Below the pieces are notes generated by a model that saw nothing but the letters and a program-made list of their open reading frames with translations, made no database searches and had not been told where the DNA came from. A stretch of 64,000 bases of DNA. Origin: Dasytiphilus stammeri_M. GTDB lineage: Bacteria > Pseudomonadota > Gammaproteobacteria > Enterobacterales > Enterobacteriaceae. The translations under genes and the position numbers were made by a program. Each line of letters begins with the position of its first letter. The stretch's first letter is position 1. The stretch is from positions 248,001-312,000 of the forward strand of contig CP145878.1 of the NCBI GenBank assembly GCA_041944325.1, in the 5' to 3' direction. This document shows, piece after piece, positions 57,017 through 64,000 of this stretch.

Positions 57017-58561
57017 CTAATTTTTACGAAACATTTTAAGCATGCGCTGAGTCACCGCAAACCCGCCAAAAATATTAATACTAGCAATAAATATTGCCGC
57101 TAAAGAAAAAAACGAAATCCAACCTCCATGTTCGATTTGTAATAACGCTCCAATAATGATAATGCCTGATATAGCGTTAGTGACGGATATTAGAGGCGTA
57201 TGTAGCGCATTACTTACATTCCAAACTACGTAATAACCAATTATGCAGGCCATCGCAAAAATAGTAAGATGTGAAACCATTTCGGTAGGTATTGTACTAA
57301 AAGTGGCTATTCCACCAAATATTATAATAGCTAATATCAATAGAAGATATTGTCGCCATAATCCAGTTTTATTTAATATTTTTGGTAATTCGGAAGATGG
57401 TGACACCGATTTTACTGATTCTACTACGGTGTTGGCTTTTAAAGCGGGTGCTGGCCAAGTGATGTTTCCTTCCTTAATAACCGTCATCTGACGCACTACT
57501 ATGTCATTAAAATCAATGTTAATCTGACCATTTTGCTCTGTGCATAGTAGTTTTAGTAGATTGACTAGATTATTACTATAAAGCTGAGATGATTGGGTAG
57601 GTAACCTACTAGGTAGATCAGTATAACCAATAATTTTAACCCCGTTATTGGTAATAGTTAATTTATCCACTAAGGTTAATTCACAGTTCCCCCCAGTTTG
57701 GGCAGCCAGATCTACAATAATACTGCCAGTTTTCATAGTTTCAACCATTTTTCTGGTAATAATAACTGGAGCTGGTTTCCCTGGGATCATAGCAGTGGTA
57801 ATGATAATATCTACTTCTTTTACTTGATCATTCAATAATTCTCTTTCAGATTTCATAAAATTATCAGACATCACTCGAGCATAGCAATCCTCACTACTTT
57901 CTAAGTGTCCTGTAATATTGAGTTCAATAAAATCGGCTCCCATGCTCTTTACTTGTTCCTTAACTTCTAATCTACTATCGAAGGCTCGTACAAGAGCACC
58001 TAAATTTCTTGCGACACCAATAGCCGAAAGACCTGCAACCCCTGCTCCAATTACCATTACTTTAGCTGGCAAGATTTTTCCAGCGGCAGTAATCTGACCA
58101 TTGAAAAATCTTCCGAATTCATGAGCCGCTTCAATAATCGCACGATAACCAGCGATATTAGCCATTGATGTAAGTGCATCAAAAGCTTGTGCACGTGAAA
58201 TTCTCGGAACACTATCCATAGATAGTACTGTTATATTGAGTCTAGCTAGTTTAGCTAATAATGTCGAATTTTGTGTAGGCCAGATGAAACTTATTAGAAG
58301 GATACCTGATGGTATTAAAGATAATTCCTCCTCTGTTGGTGGATTGACCTTAATGACAATATCTGACTGCCAGATCTCGGTAGAATTAGTCAGTAGTGCT
58401 CCAGCTTCTGAGTAATCAGTATCTTCAAAACTAGCAGATGTTCCGGCACCTGATTCTACTAAAATAACAAAACCTAGTCTGATAAGTTGTTTTACTGTAT
58501 CAGGTGTCGCCGCAACTCTTGATTCTCTAATAATTAGCTCTTTTGGTACTCCTATTTTCAT
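57017..58561 (-). CDS. pntA: NAD(P) transhydrogenase subunit alpha
   Basis: NAD-binding domain with C-terminal membrane helices; 514 aa from ATG 58561 (MKIGVPKEL), with AAGGA five bases upstream and agreement with E. coli; the frame ten codons longer is not supported. RVAATP, MIGAGVAGLSAIG-like nucleotide motif (VMVIGAGVAGLSAIG), GYTDLPSRLPTQSS and four C-terminal membrane helices. The complex makes NADPH from the proton gradient, useful for the NADPH-using steps here, including trxB and the predicted deazapurine reductase. Confidence 0.95.
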   Translation of the reverse strand: MKIGVPKELIIRESRVAATPDTVKQLIRLGFVILVESGAGTSASFEDTDYSEAGALLTNSTEIWQSDIVIKVNPPTEEELSLIPSGILLISFIWPTQNSTLLAKLARLNITVLSMDSVPRISRAQAFDALTSMANIAGYRAIIEAAHEFGRFFNGQITAAGKILPAKVMVIGAGVAGLSAIGVARNLGALVRAFDSRLEVKEQVKSMGADFIELNITGHLESSEDCYARVMSDNFMKSERELLNDQVKEVDIIITTAMIPGKPAPVIITRKMVETMKTGSIIVDLAAQTGGNCELTLVDKLTITNNGVKIIGYTDLPSRLPTQSSQLYSNNLVNLLKLLCTEQNGQINIDFNDIVVRQMTVIKEGNITWPAPALKANTVVESVKSVSPSSELPKILNKTGLWRQYLLLILAIIIFGGIATFSTIPTEMVSHLTIFAMACIIGYYVVWNVSNALHTPLISVTNAISGIIIIGALLQIEHGGWISFFSLAAIFIASINIFGGFAVTQRMLKMFRKN

Positions 58562-58701
58562 AGTCTTCCTTATCAAATTAATTAATCTCATTTTTAGTCG
58601 AAATACAGTTTCAGATTTTTTTGGACTAATGAAAGATATTTTTATGAAAATTATGTTAAATTAAAAATTAACTGATCTACCATCAATATTAGTACTCTTG
58701 A

Positions 58702-61101
58702 TTAAGATCTTAAGTATGCTTGAAATCTTTTTTTTAAGGCATTCGTACATTTAGTGACAATAGCTGAAATTTCACTTTCTTTCAGAGTACGCCGGGTTTC
58801 TTGTAAAATCAGGCTAATCCCTAAACTCTTATAGCCATGAGCTATCCCATGACCACGGTAGACATCAAACAATTTTACTGCAACTAGCTTAGTTTCTCCA
58901 AATTGTTGACATTCTTTCAGTACCTCTGAAACGGGAATATCTTCAGCTACAACAACCGCAATATCACGACGAGTTGATGGAAAACTAGAGATTTTTTGTA
59001 TAATTGGCCGGCGATAATCTGAAATGCGATTCCATAATAACTCAAACAATACTGTTCTACTATTGAGTTCCAGCCTTCTTTCCAAGAGAGGATTAATTAC
59101 ACCAATAATCCCAATTGGCTCACTACCTAAGTAGATAGTGGCACTTTGGCCGGGATGCAACGCTGGATGTTTCTCTGCTTGAAAATGAATTTCCTTTCTT
59201 TTGCCAGTTAGATCCAATAAGACCTCTAAATCACCTTTTAAATCATAAAAATCTACTGATTTACAAGGTAGATCCCAATGTTCTTCATGATTTATACCAC
59301 TCATCACACCTGCTAGCATCAAATCTTGTTTCACGCCAATTTTAGAAGCAAGATCCGGTACAAAGCAGAGACCAATTTCAAATAGTCTGATAACTTTCTG
59401 TTGTCGGTTCTGATTATAAGCAACTGCAGAGAGTAATCCACTCCTTAATGATAGGCGCATGGCTGACATTTCCACAGACATTGGACTCTCTAAATTTAGA
59501 GATTTTTCACTGGGATGGAGGAAGTTTTGCATTCTTGGATTAACAAAACTATACGTTATCACTTCTTGATAACCTTTATCTACTAAAAGCGTCCTAATCC
59601 GCTTCAGAGAAATCTTAGTTTTACTCTGATTCCAATTGCTTATCACTTCATTTTGGAAAGGTACGCAGGGCAATTGGTTATAGCCATAAATTCTCGCTAC
59701 TTCTTCAACTAAATCTTCTTCTATACTAAGATCAAAACGCCAGCTTGGCGGAATTACTTTCCATAAATTTGGTTTTTCAACATAATTTATTTTGCAACCT
59801 AGACGAGACAGAATATCCACTACTTCATTAGTGTCAATCTGCTGACCAAGCAAAATATCAATCTTTTCACGACGCAAAGTGATTACAGGACTCTTTGGCA
59901 ACCAGGCAGCATTCCTAATTTCCATAATTGGTCCTACTTGACCTCCACATATCTCCAATAATAAACTGGTGGCACGTTCTATAGCTTTATCCTGTAACAT
60001 TGGATCGACTCCCCGCTCATAACGTTGTGAAACCGGAGTCTGTAAATTATAGTAGTTTATACTAGGTTTCATAATTAACGGATCTAAAAATGCACTTTCC
60101 AGCAGTAAATTTTGGGTTTGATCAGTGACTATTGAATCTATTCCATTAAGAATTCCTGCAATTGAGAGCACTTTAGTATGATCTGCAATCACTAGCGTAT
60201 CTTTTTGTAATTTAATTTTGGTGTCCTCAGTTGACCTCAATATTTCATTGGGCTGTGCCAGACGTACTATTATCCCGACGTCAATTTTTTCGAGATCAAA
60301 GGTTTGCATGGGTTGACCTAGTTCCAGTAAAATATAGTTCGTAATATTAAGAATTACATTATCCGAAAGAAGATCGCTGCGCCGCAATTTTTCACTAAGC
60401 CATAATGGCGTAGCTACCTTAACATTCACCCCCTTTAAGATGCGCGCTAAATATCGTGGGCAAGCTGAAGCCACTTCAATATCAATTGGTAATTGATCAT
60501 TTAATTTTACGGTTGCCGGCGAGATCTTAGGTTCATTGAAATTTAATTTATTCATAGCAGCTAGATCACGTGCAATCCCACGAATACTTAGACAATCCGC
60601 ACGGTTAGGTGTCACGTTTATTTCAAGAATTTTATCATCCAGTTGCAGATATTCTCTAATATTCATTCCTAATGGCGCTGTTACCGGTAGTTCAATAATT
60701 TCTTGATCATCTTCTTCTCCTAATCCTAAATCCGTTAACGAACACAGCATACCTTGAGAAATCGTTCCAGGGATTTTTTGGCGGGCTTTAATTTTGATAT
60801 TACTTGGAAGTATTGCTCCTTGAGTGGCTACTACTACTTTTATCCCCTGGCGGCAATTTGAGGCACTACACAAGATATTAATTAAATTACAACTCCCTAT
60901 ATCAACTTTGGTTAGCTTTAGTTTGGAGTCTGCTTTATATTCACATTCGATGATTTCACCAACTATAATACCTGTACAATTACCGGCTATTGTAGCCATA
61001 CTATCTACTTCTAGCCCTAATAAAGCTAGTTGTTCATATAAGGTTTCGCTATCAATAGTTAGATTAACCCATTCTCTTAACCAAAATTCACTTACTTTCA
61101 T
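58702..61101 (-). CDS. pheT: Phenylalanyl-tRNA synthetase beta subunit
   Basis: 799 aa (E. coli 795). N-terminal tRNA-binding EMAP/OB domain (about residues 40-150), B3/4 editing domain (around 210-390), B5, catalytic-like core and C-terminal anticodon-binding domain (FDVYRGHGI..GYKSL). Stop of pheS and start of pheT are six bases apart. ihfA, next in E. coli, would be downstream; it is replaced by pntA. Confidence 0.96.
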   Translation of the reverse strand: MKVSEFWLREWVNLTIDSETLYEQLALLGLEVDSMATIAGNCTGIIVGEIIECEYKADSKLKLTKVDIGSCNLINILCSASNCRQGIKVVVATQGAILPSNIKIKARQKIPGTISQGMLCSLTDLGLGEEDDQEIIELPVTAPLGMNIREYLQLDDKILEINVTPNRADCLSIRGIARDLAAMNKLNFNEPKISPATVKLNDQLPIDIEVASACPRYLARILKGVNVKVATPLWLSEKLRRSDLLSDNVILNITNYILLELGQPMQTFDLEKIDVGIIVRLAQPNEILRSTEDTKIKLQKDTLVIADHTKVLSIAGILNGIDSIVTDQTQNLLLESAFLDPLIMKPSINYYNLQTPVSQRYERGVDPMLQDKAIERATSLLLEICGGQVGPIMEIRNAAWLPKSPVITLRREKIDILLGQQIDTNEVVDILSRLGCKINYVEKPNLWKVIPPSWRFDLSIEEDLVEEVARIYGYNQLPCVPFQNEVISNWNQSKTKISLKRIRTLLVDKGYQEVITYSFVNPRMQNFLHPSEKSLNLESPMSVEMSAMRLSLRSGLLSAVAYNQNRQQKVIRLFEIGLCFVPDLASKIGVKQDLMLAGVMSGINHEEHWDLPCKSVDFYDLKGDLEVLLDLTGKRKEIHFQAEKHPALHPGQSATIYLGSEPIGIIGVINPLLERRLELNSRTVLFELLWNRISDYRRPIIQKISSFPSTRRDIAVVVAEDIPVSEVLKECQQFGETKLVAVKLFDVYRGHGIAHGYKSLGISLILQETRRTLKESEISAIVTKCTNALKKRFQAYLRS

Positions 61102-61107
61102 TATTGA

Positions 61108-62094
61108 TTATTTAAACTGTTTGAGAAAACGTAAATCATTATCATAAAATATACGTATATCTTTAATTTTATAGCGTAACATTATAAGCCGTTCTATTCC
61201 AGTACCAAAAGCGAAACCCGAATAGATATCGGGATCTAGGCCTGCATGACGTAACACCTTGGGATGTACCATACCACAGCCTAAAATCTCTAACCATTTT
61301 TTACCTTGAATTTTTACATCAACTTCAGCCGATGGTTCGGTAAATGGGAAATAAGATGCTCTAAACCTAATTTGTAAATCTTCTTCAAAAAATTTTTGCA
61401 GAAAATTGTATAAGATATTTTTAAGATGAGTAAAACTTACTTTTTTATCAACCATTAAACATTCCATTTGATGAAACATTGGGGTATGAGTAGAATCATA
61501 ATCCTTACGATATACTTTACCTGAAGTAATCATACGTATCGGAGGAAACTGATTTTTCAAAGTTCTAATCTGAACTCCGGAAGTTTGTGTTCTTAATAGA
61601 AGATTATCATTCAACCAAAAAGTGTCATGATCCGTACGTGCTGGATGATTAATTGGTATATTAAGAGCATCAAAATTATGGTAACTATCTTCAATTTCTG
61701 GTCCGGTGACTACTTCAAAACCTAATCCGTAAAAAATTTTTTCTATACGATCAATGGTGCTCGTTACCGGATGTAATCCACCATTTTTCATACTGCGTCC
61801 GGGTAATGAAACATCAATATTTTCTTGTAATATCAGAGCACTCAGAGTTTCCTTTTCTAAAAGGATTTTTTTAGAATCTAAAGCTTCTAAAAGCTGTTTT
61901 TTTGCTCTATTAAGCACAATACCTACAGCGGGACGATCTTCTGGCTTGATCTCACGTAAATTTTTCATATATAGTGTAAGAATACCTTGTTTTCCTAGGT
62001 ATTCGACACGAATTTTTTCTAAAGTACTTAATTTTTTTATATTATCAATATTTTTCTGCAGTTGGGAAATAAGTTCTTTTATATGATGAAGCAT
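61108..62094 (-). CDS. pheS: Phenylalanyl-tRNA synthetase alpha subunit
   Basis: Catalytic class II subunit, 328 aa. N-terminal coiled coil (to about residue 85), GFEVVTGPEIE, PARTDHDTFW, THTPMFHQMECLMVD, GCGMVHPKVL and FAFGTGIERL. The 160 bases between rplT and pheS contain no phenylalanine-rich leader peptide like E. coli pheM, so attenuation control looks lost. Confidence 0.96.
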   Translation of the reverse strand: MLHHIKELISQLQKNIDNIKKLSTLEKIRVEYLGKQGILTLYMKNLREIKPEDRPAVGIVLNRAKKQLLEALDSKKILLEKETLSALILQENIDVSLPGRSMKNGGLHPVTSTIDRIEKIFYGLGFEVVTGPEIEDSYHNFDALNIPINHPARTDHDTFWLNDNLLLRTQTSGVQIRTLKNQFPPIRMITSGKVYRKDYDSTHTPMFHQMECLMVDKKVSFTHLKNILYNFLQKFFEEDLQIRFRASYFPFTEPSAEVDVKIQGKKWLEILGCGMVHPKVLRHAGLDPDIYSGFAFGTGIERLIMLRYKIKDIRIFYDNDLRFLKQFK

Positions 62095-62254
62095 TTTTAT
62101 CCTTCCAATTTTTATAGAAAGTTACTACTCCATTCATTTTCATTAAGATAGATATACTAACTAAAATAATTAGCAGATTTTGAATAATTTGAATCAACAG
62201 GTAGGATTACACTACATAGCAATTATATAAAATCAAATTAAATTTAAATCTAAC

Positions 62255-62614
62255 TTAAAATGATAATGTCATTTTCGATTTGTTAACTAATGCTGAAAAT
62301 GCATGGGTATCAAAAACCGCTATATCAGCTAATACTTTACGATCTATTGTTATCGACGATTTTTTCAGTCCGTTCATTAAACTGCTATAAGATAGCCCGT
62401 TTTTTCTGGCTGCGGCATTAATGCGCATAATCCATAGTTTTCGAAACTGACGTTTACGCTGCCGTCGGTCACGATAAGCGTACTGACCAGCTTTAATAAC
62501 AGCTTGAAGGGCAATTCGATAGACACGAGAACGCGCTCCATAATATCCTTTAGCTTGTTTCAAGATTTTTTTATGACGTGCACGAGCAACAATACTGCGT
62601 TTGACACGAGCCAT
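62255..62614 (-). CDS. rplT: 50S ribosomal protein L20
   Basis: 119 aa, basic, MARVKRSIVARARHKKIL at the N-terminus and LWIMRINAAAR in the core. It binds 23S rRNA early in assembly; in E. coli it also represses the infC-rpmI-rplT mRNA. GGAGAG lies just upstream of the ATG. Confidence 0.97.
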   Translation of the reverse strand: MARVKRSIVARARHKKILKQAKGYYGARSRVYRIALQAVIKAGQYAYRDRRQRKRQFRKLWIMRINAAARKNGLSYSSLMNGLKKSSITIDRKVLADIAVFDTHAFSALVNKSKMTLSF

Positions 62615-62645
62615 ATAATATGCTCTCCTTTTATGAATATTAACT

Positions 62646-62843
62646 TTATGCGTATGGCATGCATACCAATACTAATCCTAAATCTACTTTAGATACCATA
62701 TCTTTTGAACGTAGATGACGTTTACGTTTCGTGGATTTTTTAGTCAAGATATGACGAAGACTAGCTTTTTTATGTTTCAAATTGCCAGAAGCAGTTTTCT
62801 TGAAGCGCTTAAGAGCACCTCGTACTGTTCTAATTTTTGGCAT
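62646..62843 (-). CDS. rpmI: 50S ribosomal protein L35
   Basis: 65 aa, MPKIRTVRGALKRFKKTASG, LRHILTKKSTKRKR, as in E. coli. It lies 22 bases after infC and 31 before rplT in the usual operon. Expression in E. coli is controlled by L20 binding near its start; whether that is kept cannot be judged by eye. Confidence 0.97.
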   Translation of the reverse strand: MPKIRTVRGALKRFKKTASGNLKHKKASLRHILTKKSTKRKRHLRSKDMVSKVDLGLVLVCMPYA

Positions 62844-62865
62844 ACTAAAATACCTCTTTTAAAGA

Positions 62866-63408
62866 TTAGTTTTTTTTCTTTGGAGCCACTACCATGATCA
62901 TTTGTCTTCCTTCGATTTTAGTAGAAAAATATTCAACTACCGCGATTTCTTTGAGATCACCTTTAAGGCGATTAAGCATTTCAATACCAATTTGTTGATG
63001 CATCATTTCACGTCCGCGAAAACGTAATGTAATTTTAGCTCTATCACCATCTTCTAAAAATCTCATTAGGCTACGTAGTTTTACCTGATAGTCTCCTTCA
63101 TCCGTTACTGGACGTAATTTAATTTCTTTTACCTGAATAATTTTTTGCTTTTTTTTCTGCTCTTTTGATATTTTACTCTTTTCGTAAAGAAATTTACCAT
63201 AGTCTATCATTCGACAAACTGGTGGATCGGCATTAGGACTAATTTCTACTAGATCTAATCCTGCCTTCTCCGCTCTCTCTAAAGCTTCATTCAGACTTAC
63301 AATACCAATTGATTCGCCGTTAACGTCCGTCAGACGAACCTCATTTACATATATTTCGCGATTAATCCTATTAGGACGTATTTGTTGAATTGGTTTTCCG
63401 ATTTTAAT
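62866..63408 (-). CDS. infC: Translation initiation factor IF-3, ATT start
   Basis: 180 aa, the same length as E. coli IF-3. Reading from ATT 63408 gives IKIGKPIQQ..RPNRIN, matching the E. coli N-terminus that also begins at AUU. GGAGGG lies seven bases upstream. The first ATG (63210) is internal, within CRMIDYGKFLYEK. IF-3 discriminates against AUU starts, so this codon gives negative autoregulation in E. coli, and its conservation suggests the control is kept. The thrS stop lies 12 bases upstream. Confidence 0.95.
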   Translation of the reverse strand: MKIGKPIQQIRPNRINREIYVNEVRLTDVNGESIGIVSLNEALERAEKAGLDLVEISPNADPPVCRMIDYGKFLYEKSKISKEQKKKQKIIQVKEIKLRPVTDEGDYQVKLRSLMRFLEDGDRAKITLRFRGREMMHQQIGIEMLNRLKGDLKEIAVVEYFSTKIEGRQMIMVVAPKKKN

Positions 63409-63420
63409 ACTCTATCCCTC

Positions 63421-64000
63421 CTATTGTTGAATCTTACGAATCTTAATTTCGTGCCACAGCTTTTCTAGTAGATTATTAACTTTCATATTTCCAATATTTT
63501 TACCCAACCTCGTTCTTACCGCCACTTCTCCTAATTCCATTTCTTTATCGCCACATATCAGCATATAGGGAATTTTCCGCAAGGTGTGTTCACGAATTTT
63601 AAAGCCAATTTTTTCATTTCTCAAGTCCACTCTTACTCTAATACCAGATTCTTTAAATATATTAGCTAATTGCTTAACATAATTAGATTGACGATTAGTG
63701 ATATTCATTAATATCACCTGCACTGGTGCTAACCAAACTGGAAAACAACCTGCATATTCTTCCGTTATTATGCCTATAAATCTTTCTAATGAACCTAAAA
63801 TTGCACGATGAATCATTACGGGTATCTGTTTTCTATTAGATTCATCTATATAAAAAGCCTGAAGACGTTCAGGTAAAAAAAAGTCTAGTTGAATAGTACC
63901 ACATTGCCATGCACGACCCAGACAATCATGTAGTATAAATTCAATTTTAGGCCCATAAAAAGCTCCATTTCCACATTGATATTTAAATGGAATCTTCCTG
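63421..64000 (-). CDS. thrS: Threonyl-tRNA synthetase (C-terminal part; runs off window)
   Basis: Minus-strand frame open from the right window edge to the stop at 63421-63423; about 193 codons are visible. It covers the end of the class II core (GAFYGPKIEF, RAWQCGTIQLDF, MIHRAILGSLERFIG, with the zinc-ligand His) and the anticodon-binding domain (WLAPVQVILMNIT, DLRNEKIGFKIREH, YMLICGDKE). The 5' two-thirds, including editing and TGS domains, lie outside. Order thrS-infC-rpmI-rplT is ancestral. Confidence 0.95.
   Translation of the reverse strand, partial: RKIPFKYQCGNGAFYGPKIEFILHDCLGRAWQCGTIQLDFFLPERLQAFYIDESNRKQIPVMIHRAILGSLERFIGIITEEYAGCFPVWLAPVQVILMNITNRQSNYVKQLANIFKESGIRVRVDLRNEKIGFKIREHTLRKIPYMLICGDKEMELGEVAVRTRLGKNIGNMKVNNLLEKLWHEIKIRKIQQ

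Overview
The window looks like part of the AT-rich, reduced chromosome of an Enterobacterales-derived obligate symbiont, most likely an insect symbiont. Almost every protein aligns by eye along its length with an Escherichia coli protein. Gene order falls into blocks colinear with E. coli but with many genes deleted between them: metB-metF-murI-rrn; aroQ-tldD; yhgN-asd-glpD-nfuA-pckA-aroK-aroB-rpe-trpS; serC-aroA-cmk-rpsA-ycaR; infA-trxB-serS; cls-yciC-yciK-sohB-ribA-pyrF; pntAB; pheTS-rplT-rpmI-infC-thrS. Two decayed genes still sit in their ancestral slots (accB beside aroQ, lolA before serS). I cannot name the species. Symbionts of the Baumannia/Ishikawaella type are possible, but that is inference.

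Layout. 0-3.2 kb: methionine and peptidoglycan genes (metB cut by the window edge, metF, murI). 3.3-8.5 kb: one rRNA operon, 16S - tRNA-Ala(GGC) - [100 N] - 23S - 5S - tRNA-Asp. The two sides of the N run share an exact 55-base overlap, so the gap is probably an assembly artefact. 8.5-20.7 kb: aroQ, tldD, yhgN, asd, glpD, nfuA, pckA, aroK, aroB, rpe, trpS. 21-30.9 kb: dapA, serC, aroA, cmk, rpsA, ycaR, tRNA-Lys, tRNA-Val, gltX, nupC, tRNA-Arg. 31-32 kb: a small membrane ORF and the response regulator ypdB (pyrR), apparently without its sensor kinase.

32.3-37.65 kb holds the unusual part: a tight seven-gene operon with no counterpart at this place in E. coli. In order it encodes a QueE-type radical SAM enzyme, a GTP cyclohydrolase I of a non-enterobacterial type, a QueD/PTPS enzyme, a GuaC/IMPDH-type reductase without CBS domains, a type I phosphoribosyltransferase, a UbiD-family decarboxylase and an HD-domain 5'-nucleotidase. 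Read as a pathway this is: GTP to 7-carboxy-7-deazaguanine, attachment to PRPP, reductive deamination, decarboxylation, and (after amination by housekeeping PurA/PurB outside the window) dephosphorylation to a free 7-deazapurine nucleoside, predicted to be 7-deazaadenosine (tubercidin) or a close relative. The logic parallels actinobacterial tubercidin and toyocamycin clusters. A nucleoside antimetabolite pathway in a reduced symbiont genome would be a striking acquisition, possibly defensive.

37.8-64 kb returns to housekeeping: maeB (malic domain only), infA, trxB, serS, a tRNA-Lys(CTT) overlapping the serS end, a YmgB/AriR-like protein, proC, ydiK, tRNA-Val(GAC), mdtK, riboflavin synthase, grxD, pdxH, tyrS, cls, yciC, yciK, sohB, ribA, pyrF, pntB, pntA, pheT, pheS, rplT, rpmI, infC (with an ATT start, as in E. 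coli) and the 3' part of thrS. Together the housekeeping genes show retained steps of the shikimate pathway, diaminopimelate, methionine, riboflavin, vitamin B6 and pyrimidine synthesis, translation, and a small carbon/redox set (pckA, maeB, glpD, pntAB).
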